This document shows positions 24,263 through 33,594 of a stretch of 64,000 bases of DNA, in pieces; the first letter of the stretch is position 1; each line of letters starts with the position of its first letter. The position numbers were made by a program, and so were the translations under genes. The notes below the pieces were generated by a model that was not told the origin of the DNA, made no database searches, and was given only the letters and a program-made list of their open reading frames with translations. The DNA is from an uncultured Porphyromonadaceae bacterium (GTDB lineage Bacteria > Bacteroidota > Bacteroidia > Bacteroidales > Muribaculaceae): positions 1 to 64,000 of the forward strand of contig CALAVE010000044.1 in assembly GCA_937892215.1 (NCBI GenBank), read 5' to 3'.

Positions 24263-25015
24263 TCAGAAAGCCGTAACGATGCCCATGAAGTCCTCAGCCT
24301 TGAGCGAGGCACCACCGATGAGGCCACCGTCGATGTCGGGCTTGGCAAAGAGCTCGGCAGCGTTAGAAGGCTTGCAGCTACCGCCGTAGAGGATAGTGGT
24401 GTCGTCGGCCACCTGCGTGCCATACTTGCCTGCAAGCAGACCACGGATAAACGCGTGAATTTCCTGAGCCTGTTCGGCCGTTGCAGTTTCACCGGTGCCG
24501 ATGGCCCAGATAGGCTCGTAAGCGATAACTATCTTAGCGAATTCCTCAGCATTAAGGTGGAAGAGCGAGCCTTCGATTTCGTTCTTGATAACGTCGAAGT
24601 GAGTTCCAGCCTTACGCTCGTCGAGGCTCTCGCCGCAGCAGAAGATCACCTTCAGGCCATTGGACAGCGCCAGGTCAACCTTTTCCTTGAGCATTTCGAT
24701 AGTCTCGTTGTAGTATCCGCGACGCTCGGAATGTCCGAGAATCACATACTCGGCACCCGTAGAAGCCACCATGGCAGCAGATACTTCGCCGGTGTAAGCA
24801 CCACTCTTGTGGTCGGCGCAGTTCTCAGCGGCAAGTTTCACTTTGCTAATCACGTTCTTAACGGCAGTGAGGTGAGTGAAGGGCACTCCAACAATAACTT
24901 CGCATTTCAACTCCGGAGCGGCAAATACCGCTGCTTCCACTGCGTGAGCCAGGGCTACACCTTCGGGAACTGTGGTGTTCATCTTCCAGTTGCCCGCAAC
25001 AATGTTTTTTCTCAT
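24263..25015 (-). CDS. tpiA: triosephosphate isomerase
   Basis: 250 aa with the full signature: GNWKMN (Lys11), ILGHSERR (catalytic His) and AYEPIWAIGTG (catalytic Glu) plus the phosphate-binding LYGGSCKPSNA. It interconverts dihydroxyacetone phosphate and glyceraldehyde 3-phosphate in glycolysis. A -7 box TAAATTTG at 25055-25062 precedes it. Confidence 0.96.
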   Translation of the reverse strand: MRKNIVAGNWKMNTTVPEGVALAHAVEAAVFAAPELKCEVIVGVPFTHLTAVKNVISKVKLAAENCADHKSGAYTGEVSAAMVASTGAEYVILGHSERRGYYNETIEMLKEKVDLALSNGLKVIFCCGESLDERKAGTHFDVIKNEIEGSLFHLNAEEFAKIVIAYEPIWAIGTGETATAEQAQEIHAFIRGLLAGKYGTQVADDTTILYGGSCKPSNAAELFAKPDIDGGLIGGASLKAEDFMGIVTAF

Positions 25016-25127
25016 TTTCTTAAAATATTTTTAATTGACTATGAATTCTGAGTGCAAATTTACAAAAGATAATTGAAATAACTGAGCCATTCGGGGATTT
25101 CTTGCGAGAAAGCGCTACCCTGCAGCG

Positions 25128-26432
25128 TCAGTTTCCGTTCGGTGGCGGCTTGCGGAACAATTTTCTCACCCACCACACAAGCCTGTGAGTGCGGTTAATG
25201 AGCAACAGTGCCAGCAATGCTATGGCCATCGACTTTAGGATGGAACTTAGCGAGAAAGGTTGCCCCATATCCTTGTTGATCTGAGAGGCAGTGATGTGCA
25301 CGTCGCGGTCTTTGGATACCGCAGCCGGCGGGATGGAGCGCAGAGTGCGTTTCCACGCTACCTTACCGCCTAGAATCATCACCACGGCCGGATTTCCGCG
25401 GGCCAGCATCTTGATGTCGGAATCATCGGCGGTGAAAAGCGGGTAAGCAGCCATGGAGATATCGTTCCACTGCATCATCTGCAACTCGGTACCGCTGGTG
25501 ATACCATAGGCCGGCACACCAGCCTGCCCGGCCATTGACACGAGCTGATTAATAATGTAAGTGTAAGCGATACTCACTTCGGAAATGTCGGGGAAGAGAA
25601 GCAGCAATGCGTCACCGCCATTGAATATCTCGCTGCTAACATCCACGTCGCCGTCGAATACGGGTATCACCTGCCCATGCTGCTCCACCACATTGCTGTG
25701 ACCGAGAGAGCGACGCCGCACGTAGTTCCAGTCGTCACCAGGAAGACTGTCGATTGCGAACTCGCGTTCCACTCCACCTTTCTCATATATGAACACGTAA
25801 TCGTCGCCGTCATCACCGGCGGCACCGCTAACCATGTAAGTTCCCACCTTGTAAGGGCGAAAATCGATGAGCGGCTGATTAAGATAGCCTATAAAAGCAA
25901 TGTGCATAACCGCCACAAACGCAACGAGCCCAATCATCCAATGAACCGCCGGCCCCATGACGCATGGCACGAGAGTGTTGTATCTGAGCAGGAACAGCAG
26001 AGCGGCTGTGATGAGCACATTTTTGCCGAAAGTGGCCCAGTTACTTATGACCCATACATCGCCAAAACAGCCGCAATCGGGGACGGCATCAGTCACGGCA
26101 AGATAGAGGGTGAGCGGAAGCATCACCACCATCATGGCCAGCAGAAGCACTACAGAGCCACGACGGAACGCGCCCAGAATGACGCACACGCCAAGCACAA
26201 ACTCCACCGCAGCCACGGCAAAAGCCGCGAACAGAGCGAACCATTCCATGGGTCCCATGCCAAATGCAAGGAAATATTCACTGAACTTGTAGAAACTGCC
26301 CCAGGGGTCGATGGCCTTAACAAATCCGGAGAAGACGAAAAGCCCGCCCACAAGCAGTCGCAGCAGGACCACTATGACCTGCTTAAAGCGCTTAGCTCTT
26401 ATGTTGCCCGTACTGTCCAAAACAGGTTGCAA
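25128..26432 (-). CDS. DoxX/MauE-like membrane protein with thioredoxin-like C-terminus
   Basis: 434 aa. Four to five hydrophobic segments in the first 200 residues form a DoxX/MauE-type membrane domain (VGGLFVFSGFVKAIDPWGS and CGCFGDVWVI motifs). The part from about 230 to 400 looks like an exported thioredoxin-type domain (LLLLFPDISEVS, NPAVVMILGGKVAW) without an active CxxC, followed by a last membrane helix and a basic end. In Bacteroidales this gene sits between tpiA and the DUF1599 gene; a role in envelope redox chemistry is plausible but not shown. Confidence 0.82.
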   Translation of the reverse strand: MQPVLDSTGNIRAKRFKQVIVVLLRLLVGGLFVFSGFVKAIDPWGSFYKFSEYFLAFGMGPMEWFALFAAFAVAAVEFVLGVCVILGAFRRGSVVLLLAMMVVMLPLTLYLAVTDAVPDCGCFGDVWVISNWATFGKNVLITAALLFLLRYNTLVPCVMGPAVHWMIGLVAFVAVMHIAFIGYLNQPLIDFRPYKVGTYMVSGAAGDDGDDYVFIYEKGGVEREFAIDSLPGDDWNYVRRRSLGHSNVVEQHGQVIPVFDGDVDVSSEIFNGGDALLLLFPDISEVSIAYTYIINQLVSMAGQAGVPAYGITSGTELQMMQWNDISMAAYPLFTADDSDIKMLARGNPAVVMILGGKVAWKRTLRSIPPAAVSKDRDVHITASQINKDMGQPFSLSSILKSMAIALLALLLINRTHRLVWWVRKLFRKPPPNGN

Positions 26433-26440
26433 AGATGCGG

Positions 26441-26986
26441 CTATTCAGAGCCTTCGTTGTGACGAATCAGTGCGAAGACGGCATAATTAATCATATCCTG
26501 ATAATTAGCCGCGATGCCCTCACTCACCTGAGTCTTACCTCCGTGGTCCTCGATAGACTTGGTTCTCTGCACTTTAGAGAGAATGAAGTCAACATAACTT
26601 GCGGGGCGCATATCACGCCAAGCCTCACCATAGTCGGTGTTCTTAGCCAGCATCAGGTTCTTAGTCTCCTGCATATAGTGGTCGTAGAGCCTCAGAGCCT
26701 GGTCGGCCGTCATATCTACGGTATCGGCAAAGCCGTAGTCGAGCTGAATCATACCGATAATACCGTAGTTAATAATTCCCACATACTCGGAGTATATATC
26801 CTCATCGATTTTAGCCTCGCCATTAATGATAATGGTTCTGATTCTCTTAGCGTTAATAAAAATCTGGTCGGTGATAGTGCTTGGCCGGTTAATGCGCCAC
26901 GAAGGCCCATAGTCACCCATTTTGCGGATGAACAGTTCCCGGCACTTGGTTATAACCTCATCGAATTGTTTGCTGGTATCTGCCAT
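26441..26986 (-). CDS. DUF1599 protein
   Basis: 181 aa made of two related halves: RKMGDYGPSWRINRPST in the first and AKNTDYGEAWRDMRPAS in the second, each followed by a run of helix. The DUF1599 family is otherwise found in phage and nucleotide-modification contexts, but in Bacteroidales this chromosomal copy is a stable neighbour of the DoxX gene, 8 bp downstream. Biochemical role unknown. Confidence 0.85.
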   Translation of the reverse strand: MADTSKQFDEVITKCRELFIRKMGDYGPSWRINRPSTITDQIFINAKRIRTIIINGEAKIDEDIYSEYVGIINYGIIGMIQLDYGFADTVDMTADQALRLYDHYMQETKNLMLAKNTDYGEAWRDMRPASYVDFILSKVQRTKSIEDHGGKTQVSEGIAANYQDMINYAVFALIRHNEGSE

Positions 26987-27012
26987 TATTCAAGTCATTT
27001 TTAGACAACTTG

Positions 27013-27044
27013 CAAAGTTACGAAATATAATCTCAACTTGCAAC
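27013..27044 (-). promoter_or_regulatory. promoter of the DUF1599-DoxX group
   Basis: On the minus strand GTTG (27041-27044), 20 bp, then TAACTTTG (27013-27020), matching the Bacteroidetes promoter with one change in the -33 box. The DUF1599 ATG is 26 bp downstream. Confidence 0.6.
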
Positions 27045-27124
27045 AGAAAGAATTATGGAAATCGTGCGGTAGTTTGCAGATTATTAAGTAAATTTGCAAT
27101 ACAGTTTGTTTATGTTACTTATTT

Positions 27125-28312
27125 ATGTCATGGAAGCGTGATATGAGAAAGTCTCGGATGCGATTCATTTTTCACCCCGACCACCTGATTGTGGTGGTGA
27201 TAGCCCTGCTACTCACATGGGCTTTCGCCGCGCTGTATGACGCACTGGGATTGAAGAACCCCTATCAGAAGAGCGTGAGCGCCAATTCGCTGAGCGAGAC
27301 GGTGTTCCAGTATGATGACGATGATGATGTGTCGGTCACCGACAATTTGGTTGTCATCGACTTGGGTTCGCGGGCCAACCGCATGAATGTGGCCGGAGTG
27401 CTGGCGGCGCTGGACAGCATAGAGCCGCTGGCCATAGGTGTGGACGCAATTTTCGCGCATCCGTCGGCTCGCGAGGCCGACAGTTGCCTCATCGCTACAC
27501 TGGCTGCGATGCGCACCCCTGTGGTGCTGGCCCGCATGACCGATGGTGACGGCAAGACAGTGCAATCGTACTTCGCCGACTCGCTGGGGCTGCGCTCAGG
27601 CAGCGTGATGCTGGACGTGGACAACAGCGGTGTGGTGCACACGTTCTGCGCCATTCAGGAGAACGGAGACTCGTCGATGGTGGCGATTCTGAACGGCCTG
27701 TGGAATGACCGGTACGGTCTGGAGCAGAGCCTGGAGCTCCGCACCACACCATTACTGGTCAACTATCACACTGACTGCCGCGTGATTCAGGCCGAGCAGG
27801 TGGACGACTACGCCGACGAAATAGCGGGGCGCATAGTACTGATAGGAGTAACGAGCACCGGCGGCGATGTGGTGCGAGTGCCCACAGCGCGAGTGTATAT
27901 GCCCGGCGTGGAGGTACACGCCGCTTGCCTTGAGACACTGCACAACACCGCGGAGTATCCTCGCGAGATACCGTTCTGGGTGAATCTGATAATCGCCATC
28001 GCTCTGAGTTACACATTCGAGGTGCTACTGACGCTGATACAACGGCACCTGCCGACAGCCCGACGACCGCTGACGGTATTCTTGCGCGAGTGGCTACGCA
28101 ATTCCTACCTGACCAACGTGGTGCTGCTACCGATGCTCACGGTGCTCACCATACTGATGATAAATGCCACGCTGCACGGCAGGTACTATATGTTCACGTT
28201 CATCTTCACGGCGATAGTGCTGGTGCCCGAGAGCCGCAGCATCTACAAGGCACTGCTTGCCGCCCTGCGCGTGAAGTGGGACTGGAAGTGGCTGCGAAAC
28301 AATTTGTTATAG
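27125..28312 (+). CDS. CHASE2-domain membrane protein
   Basis: 395 aa. N-terminal membrane anchor (about 20-40), an extracytoplasmic CHASE2 sensor domain (about 70-290, VVIDLGSRANRMNVAGV, GVDAIFAHP, IAGRIVLIGVTSTGGD, YMPGVEVHAACLETL), then two or three C-terminal membrane helices. No kinase or cyclase output domain follows, unlike classic CHASE2 receptors. A -7 box TAAATTTG at 27089-27096 is present. It likely works with the small exported protein encoded 21 bp downstream. Confidence 0.82.
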   Translation: MSWKRDMRKSRMRFIFHPDHLIVVVIALLLTWAFAALYDALGLKNPYQKSVSANSLSETVFQYDDDDDVSVTDNLVVIDLGSRANRMNVAGVLAALDSIEPLAIGVDAIFAHPSAREADSCLIATLAAMRTPVVLARMTDGDGKTVQSYFADSLGLRSGSVMLDVDNSGVVHTFCAIQENGDSSMVAILNGLWNDRYGLEQSLELRTTPLLVNYHTDCRVIQAEQVDDYADEIAGRIVLIGVTSTGGDVVRVPTARVYMPGVEVHAACLETLHNTAEYPREIPFWVNLIIAIALSYTFEVLLTLIQRHLPTARRPLTVFLREWLRNSYLTNVVLLPMLTVLTILMINATLHGRYYMFTFIFTAIVLVPESRSIYKALLAALRVKWDWKWLRNNLL

Positions 28313-28333
28313 ACATATAAACCAGATACAATT

Positions 28334-28834
28334 ATGAAGAAGATGATAATCCTGATAATCGTGCTTTCGCTCTCGGCACTCACCATGCTCACGGCACGCA
28401 CATTCTACGTAGAGAAAGCATCGCACGTTACGGTGAAGGGAGAGGCCGGAGAACTGCGTGCCGGCGCGTCGCTCGACGAAGGAGACAAAATTGTGGTGGA
28501 TGAGGGAGGCGTACTCGTTATCCTGGACAAGGCTGCGGGCAACCGTTGGGTTGTGCGTAAGAAGTATTCCGGCAAGGTGGGAAGCGTGGCAAAGGTGCGC
28601 AAGAACGACCTGTGCTCCACCACCAAGGCCATGTTCTACACCACCTATAGCAAACCAGTGGTGAAGGATAGCAAGAAAGAGAAGAAGGCCGGAGTGTCGC
28701 TCATAGGCGGTGCGGCCGGTTCGGGTTTCGGGTTCGGTCTGATGGAACGAGACCACGCGTGGGAAAGCGATACCACATACCGTTTCCTGGATGACATCAA
28801 GTCAGACTCCATCACGTTCATCCTCGTGGAGTGA
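28334..28834 (+). CDS. small exported protein paired with CHASE2 gene
   Basis: 166 aa with an N-terminal hydrophobic signal (residues 4-21, ending ALTMLTAR). The core resembles a FecR-type small beta domain (HVTVKGEAGELRAGASLDEG, then VVDEGGVLVILD) where a sensor monitors a charged or phosphorylated signal. The lysine-rich mid-part and a Gly-rich stretch follow. It starts 21 bp after the CHASE2 gene, and the pair probably form a sensor-partner unit. The FecR comparison is by pattern only. Confidence 0.65.
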   Translation: MKKMIILIIVLSLSALTMLTARTFYVEKASHVTVKGEAGELRAGASLDEGDKIVVDEGGVLVILDKAAGNRWVVRKKYSGKVGSVAKVRKNDLCSTTKAMFYTTYSKPVVKDSKKEKKAGVSLIGGAAGSGFGFGLMERDHAWESDTTYRFLDDIKSDSITFILVE

Positions 28835-29014
28835 CCCACTACCCCATTCCATCCCATTGATGAGCCGCTTAGGGTGAGCCCACCGGAAATTCCCTTATTC
28901 ACGGGGCTAATTCGCACAACATTTTCCGGAAGATAGCGCAAAACATAGATTTTTTTGTAAATTAGAAGCGTATTAACCATAAAGGCGAAAATTAATCATT
29001 AAAAACTAACTGAT

Positions 29015-30949
29015 ATGAGACTTTTTATGAATACTTTCAAAATGGCGACGTTGGCGGCAATGGTGCTGCTGACAGCGGGCATGAATTCGTGCAAGACACA
29101 GAGTGCGGTAGCAAACACGCCTCTGCCACAAGAGAAGCAACAACCCATTCAGATGATTCTGGATTCCGATTTCGGGAGTTCGACTGATGACCTATTCGCG
29201 CTGATGATGCTTAACCACTACATTGACGACGGGCTGGTGGATCTGAAAGGAGTAATCGTGGACCGCGAGGGCGAGAAGAACGCCGGTATTGTGGATATTT
29301 TCAACACATATTACGGGCATCCTGAGATACCTGTGGGGCTGGAGAGAAACGGAGTGAAGAATCCCCGCTGTTTTATCCCCTACAACGGGATCTGCGACCT
29401 GAAAGACGCTAAGGGAAACCCACTGTTCAAGCGTTCGCTTGACACAGCCAAACTTCCCGATGGGTACAAGTTGTATCGCCAGTTGCTGAGCAAGGCCGAG
29501 GACAAGTCGATAGTGATAGTGGCAATAGGATTCGCCACTACCCTGTCGCAACTCATCGAGTCGGGAGCCGACGAATACTCAAACCTGAGCGGAGAGCAAC
29601 TGCTGGACAAGAAAGTGAAATCAATCTACATCCAGTCGGGGCGCTTTGAGGCTGGCGACAGCCTTTGCGGCTACAACATGCGTGCCGCCTCGCGGCAGTC
29701 GGCGATATTCTATGACCGCCTGCCCCGCAGCGTGGACCTGATTATGTCGCCCAGTAACATAGGCGACGGCATGAACTACCTGCCGCAGGACGTGCTTGTG
29801 GACCTGTCCACGACCGAGGTAAACCCCATAAAGTCGGTATATACCAACTACACTTGCGACACCGGGCAACGAATGTGGGACACCAACTGCCTGGTGAACG
29901 CAGTTCTGGGCGACAAGGAATACATCATGTCGCCGCGCGGATGGGTGACATTCGTTGATAAAGGAGAAGAATCGCTGATGCTCTTCAAGCAAGACCCTGC
30001 AGGAAACGCCCGCTACCAGTTGCCCGGCGACTCGTATTTCAACGAGAACAAACTGATGGACATCCGCCGGCATAACCGCATCAACAAGAATCCGTCGGTC
30101 TATACGATAGAGGCTCCGCAGCCGCAGGTAACAGGCTGGGACGCAGTGGCCTGGGCATCGCCGCGAACCGGCCAGCTGGTGGACAAATATCTGGGTAGCG
30201 CCGGAAACAAGCTGGACCCCGACAACGTGAGAGCGATGCTTCGCCCCATAGGATTCGTGGGACTGAATGCCGGAGACTATACCCGGACTGTGGAAATGCT
30301 CACCGACACCATCTACAGCACCATGCTGAAGCGTGCCATAACGAGCGGCAAGAAAGAAGTGGTGATTGTTACCGGTCCACCGGCAAGCGGCAAGAGCACA
30401 GCCGTGCGCAAACTTAACTTCAAGAAAGCCGGCGTGGTGTATGATGCCGACCTATCGGCCGGCAACAGCCTGGAAAGAGCGGTGACAATGGCAAAGGCTG
30501 CCGGCATAGAGAAGATAACCATCGTGCCGGTATATAACGACCTGATGACGTGCTACAAGAACGCCATCAACCGTGGCAAGACGTCGTACCGTTTCACGGG
30601 AATTGACGAGATGGTGGCATCGTTCCGCGGCAACGTGGGCAAGATAGATGAAATTAAGACAAAGTTTCCCGATGTGGAGATAATCCCCGTGGACTGCACT
30701 AATAACAGCGGAGTGAAGGTGGTGAGCCTGGAGGATGCCGCCAAGTGGCACTTTGACCTGACAGAGGGCGACATCAACACGCTGATGACTTATGTACTGT
30801 CGCAGATAGAACTGGGCGAAATCTACACCTATGAATTGCCCGGCGCAGTGGGCAATGTGCTATCAATCCCCAACATGGGCGAGAGCAACAAACCCATAGC
30901 GGTGAAACTTAATGAGAAGGTGCAGGAATACACTAAGGAGATGCGATAA
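29015..30949 (+). CDS. exported nucleoside hydrolase fused to zeta-toxin-like kinase
   Basis: 644 aa. Hydrophobic signal ending in GMNSC (Cys26 as possible lipid-attached residue; the box is not ideal). Residues about 45-400 are an inosine-uridine nucleoside hydrolase domain with the metal-site pattern LDSDFGSSTDDLFAL (Asp50, 52, 58, 59). The C-terminal about 200 residues start with the P-loop VVIVTGPPASGKST (about 448-461) and look like a zeta-toxin/PezT-type kinase, with VVYDADLS and RGKTSYRFTGI further on. Zeta kinases phosphorylate UDP-N-acetyl sugars using ATP, which is odd outside the cytoplasm. No antitoxin gene is adjacent. The domains could instead act on exported nucleotides or nucleosides. 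Confidence 0.72.
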   Translation: MRLFMNTFKMATLAAMVLLTAGMNSCKTQSAVANTPLPQEKQQPIQMILDSDFGSSTDDLFALMMLNHYIDDGLVDLKGVIVDREGEKNAGIVDIFNTYYGHPEIPVGLERNGVKNPRCFIPYNGICDLKDAKGNPLFKRSLDTAKLPDGYKLYRQLLSKAEDKSIVIVAIGFATTLSQLIESGADEYSNLSGEQLLDKKVKSIYIQSGRFEAGDSLCGYNMRAASRQSAIFYDRLPRSVDLIMSPSNIGDGMNYLPQDVLVDLSTTEVNPIKSVYTNYTCDTGQRMWDTNCLVNAVLGDKEYIMSPRGWVTFVDKGEESLMLFKQDPAGNARYQLPGDSYFNENKLMDIRRHNRINKNPSVYTIEAPQPQVTGWDAVAWASPRTGQLVDKYLGSAGNKLDPDNVRAMLRPIGFVGLNAGDYTRTVEMLTDTIYSTMLKRAITSGKKEVVIVTGPPASGKSTAVRKLNFKKAGVVYDADLSAGNSLERAVTMAKAAGIEKITIVPVYNDLMTCYKNAINRGKTSYRFTGIDEMVASFRGNVGKIDEIKTKFPDVEIIPVDCTNNSGVKVVSLEDAAKWHFDLTEGDINTLMTYVLSQIELGEIYTYELPGAVGNVLSIPNMGESNKPIAVKLNEKVQEYTKEMR

Positions 30950-31340
30950 TCGCTGAATCGAAAAGAGGCTGTGTGAGAGCGACCGCAAACAAACAGGAGA
31001 GAGCGCGACGAGTAAAACTTGCCGCGCTCTCCTTATAGCAGCCACACCAAAGGGATTTGTTGAAACTCCGATAAATACAGGATTTGAGAGCATTCATCCC
31101 TTTGTAATCCTCCGGCACAAGGCTCCGATTGCTCGGCTGAGGCCCGCCATTGGAATGAATTGCTTATCTCGGCATTTCATTTTAGTTTGAAGAGTATCCC
31201 AATCAGCTTTGGTGTGGACAATCTTCTTACTGCAAAGATAAGCACAAAAATCGTTAAAAGCAAATTCTGCCTCGGTAAAAATTAGATTTCTCGCGCTAAT
31301 ATTGGAGCGGGATTGAGCCAATCTCCGACATAACAGTCCG
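30950..31340. other. 391-bp gap with a doubtful ORF
   Basis: Contains a GGAGAGAGCGCG / CGCGCTCTCC imperfect hairpin near 31000-31036 that may terminate the upstream gene. A 75-codon minus-strand frame (31094-31321) starts with TTG, has no known domain and no promoter, and is not counted as a gene. It may be the decayed remainder of the BspA-type gene's downstream region. Confidence 0.4.
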
Positions 31341-31901
31341 TTACTCGCCCATGACGATGTTGGCGAGTTTCACCACATCAGTGATATCCACATTGCCATC
31401 GCCACTCACGTCGGCATTTTCGACGACGAACGTCCCTGGAGAGTCGCCCATAACATAATTAGCAATAGCCACCACGTCGGTGACATCTAAATTGCCATCA
31501 CCGGTCACGTCACCAATCAACGCGTCGCTCAAGTCGCCTACGATGTGCGAGAAGTCCTTCCACTGCTCCGCAGCCTGATATACTGTTGTGTAATCGGGCA
31601 GCACATGGAGGACACAATTATTCACAACTTCAAGCGAGAACACGCCGTCACCCATCTCCACTTCAGCCGGATTTGGGTATGAATTGATAACGCTCAGGCC
31701 GTCGCAAAACTGAAATGCTCCTTTACCGATTTTGGTGACCGATTGGGGTATTGTTACACTTTCCAGACCGGTGCACCATTGAAAAGCCCATCTATGAATC
31801 GATGTTACATCGGAAGGAATAGTGGAGGTCTTGCACCCTGCTAATAATTCATTTGTCTTTGTCCTGATAAAGGCATTGCAGTTATTACGGGAATTAGACA
31901 A
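31341..31901 (-). pseudogene. 5'-truncated BspA-type LRR gene with dockerin-like tail
   Basis: The frame encodes about 186 aa of which the first part (NCNAFIRTKTNELLAG, then SIHRWAFQWCTGLESVTIP and KIGKGAFQFCDGL) is the middle-to-end portion of a BspA/TpLRR leucine-rich repeat protein. It ends with two dockerin-like F-hands (DVTGDGNLDVTDVVAIANY and DVSGDGNVDITDVVKLANI) just like the amylase at 10024-12705. There is no signal peptide and the first usable start is TTG, so the 5' end has been lost. Probably a remnant of a secreted adhesin-like protein. Confidence 0.65.
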
Positions 31902-31969
31902 AAAACTGAATCTTCTTTCGCGGGAAGCGGCTTTCAGTGTAAAAAATTAAGGACAGATACTATAGCAGG

Positions 31970-32668
31970 TTATAGGTAAGGGACGGCGGGGTCCTGATTG
32001 AGCATATTCACGAACTGGATGAAGAAGTCGTTGACCATGTAGGTTTCGCGATAGTCTCGCATTGACTCGAAGCGCATTTGCAGATTGCGATAACCGTAGA
32101 GTTCGAGCAATCGTGAGAGTTCGTCGCTATCGACCTCCCGCACCCATTTCTTTTCAAAATCGAGCCAGAAGTATGATGCAATTTCGTCACCGAAGCCAGG
32201 TTCTTCCTCAATTCCACCGAACATGAAATCGAGGAAACTGCCGGCATAGCCACGCACCGGTTTCAGGAATGAAAAGAAAGCAATTTTAGAATTGAAATAG
32301 AGCGGGACAAAGCCATGTATATAACGCTCAACGCCATAAAAATTCTTGTGAAGCCAGGAAGAATTGGCGAACCAAACGGAGTCACCGAGTGCCAGCGCCA
32401 CGCACTGACGCTCGACCATCTTGCGCACGGCATTCTTGTTTTTTCCTTCGGCCTTAAAATAGTATTCCGTGGGGGAATCAATGCTGATGGACGGATTGAC
32501 GATAACGGTATCAGGGTCCTCATCGAAAACACGTTCCCAAGATGTATAGAGATAGACCGAATCGGTAACGAGAGAGTAGCCGGCAGGCTTGGCACCATCT
32601 TGCGCGAAGGCTGCGACAGAGAAAATTATCAGAAGCGTAGCAAAAGAGATAAATCTATGCGGTTTCAT
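31970..32668 (-). CDS. exported hypothetical protein
   Basis: 232 aa with a clear signal peptide (LLIIFSVAAFAQ, cleavage near residue 22). The mature part mixes strands and aromatic residues, with a HGFVPLYFNSKIAFFSF stretch suggesting a hydrophobic beta sheet and a C-terminal MRDYRETYMVNDFF helix. It looks like a Bacteroidales-specific periplasmic protein family of unknown role. It lies 9 bp after the sugar kinase gene on the same strand, so the two are co-transcribed. Confidence 0.7.
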   Translation of the reverse strand: MKPHRFISFATLLIIFSVAAFAQDGAKPAGYSLVTDSVYLYTSWERVFDEDPDTVIVNPSISIDSPTEYYFKAEGKNKNAVRKMVERQCVALALGDSVWFANSSWLHKNFYGVERYIHGFVPLYFNSKIAFFSFLKPVRGYAGSFLDFMFGGIEEEPGFGDEIASYFWLDFEKKWVREVDSDELSRLLELYGYRNLQMRFESMRDYRETYMVNDFFIQFVNMLNQDPAVPYL

Positions 32669-32677
32669 AGGCTAAAA

Positions 32678-33562
32678 TTAAAGATTCGTTTCAGAATTCA
32701 TCAGAGTTAGGACATCGCTAATGGAGCCGCAGAATGGGCCACTCTTGGCAATCTTGAGAGCGGCGATAGCGGCGGCAAAGCGTGCGCACTGCGGAATGGG
32801 CTTGCCCAGGCTGCGCATATAGAGGTATCCGGCCATGTAGGTGTCGCCGCATCCGGTGGCATCGACGATGGCCTGCGGGCGGAAGGCGCGAATTTCATGC
32901 TTCGCCCCATCGCGATAGATTCTGGAGCCGTAACTGCCAAGAGTGATGAGGATTTCCTTCACGCCCCACTGAGCGAGCACCTGCGCTGCACGGTCGCAGT
33001 CGGCAAATCCAGTGAGCGACTCAATCTCGTGCTCGTTGACCTTGAGAATATCCACATATTGCAAAGCCTGGCGCTTGTCGGTCCAGTCGCACGGGAGAAC
33101 GCTCTCGCCACTGACATACCGGAGAAAACCCTGAGCATCAACGCTGAGCACACAGTCACGACCAGCGAAATAGCGAATGATATCGGTGGAAAAATCGTCG
33201 GCCAGCAAACTTCCGAGGTGCACGAAACGCGCGCTAACGTTGGATAAGTCGCGCTCGGTGAACGGATTAGACTTGGCCAGCACGCGCTGCTTGCGGTTAT
33301 TCATATTGTCGCCATACTTGTTCTCGAAGAAGACAGTATGTTCGCTTTCAATCACATCCACACTAATTCCCGCGGCGCGCATATCGGCCACGGCAGTCAT
33401 ATCGTCGTGAGCGAGCATGGTGAGCAGGCGGTAATCCACATCAGGAAAACGGCTAAGCGCGTAAGAGAAATAGAATGAGGTGCCACCGTAGAGTTCGGTG
33501 GAGAACTGAGGTGTGACAATTCGGTCGCGAGTTATATGTCCAATACAACAAATGTCGGTCAT
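32678..33562 (-). CDS. PfkB-family sugar or nucleoside kinase
   Basis: 294 aa. N-terminal GHITRDRIV region and the C-terminal PfkB signature DATGCGDTYMAGYL with the catalytic Asp in the GCGD segment. Members phosphorylate ribose, fructose, tagatose, adenosine or similar. The substrate cannot be fixed from sequence; the RDR and GGTSFYFSYALS segments do not match ribokinase closely. First gene of a two-gene minus unit with the exported protein. Confidence 0.88.
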   Translation of the reverse strand: MTDICCIGHITRDRIVTPQFSTELYGGTSFYFSYALSRFPDVDYRLLTMLAHDDMTAVADMRAAGISVDVIESEHTVFFENKYGDNMNNRKQRVLAKSNPFTERDLSNVSARFVHLGSLLADDFSTDIIRYFAGRDCVLSVDAQGFLRYVSGESVLPCDWTDKRQALQYVDILKVNEHEIESLTGFADCDRAAQVLAQWGVKEILITLGSYGSRIYRDGAKHEIRAFRPQAIVDATGCGDTYMAGYLYMRSLGKPIPQCARFAAAIAALKIAKSGPFCGSISDVLTLMNSETNL

Positions 33563-33594
33563 AGTAATCAGTTATAATTAGTTTATCAGTTATC

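Noticed and set aside
31094..31321. 75-codon minus ORF starting with TTG
   Set aside because: No domain, no promoter, weak codon pattern; possibly a remnant.
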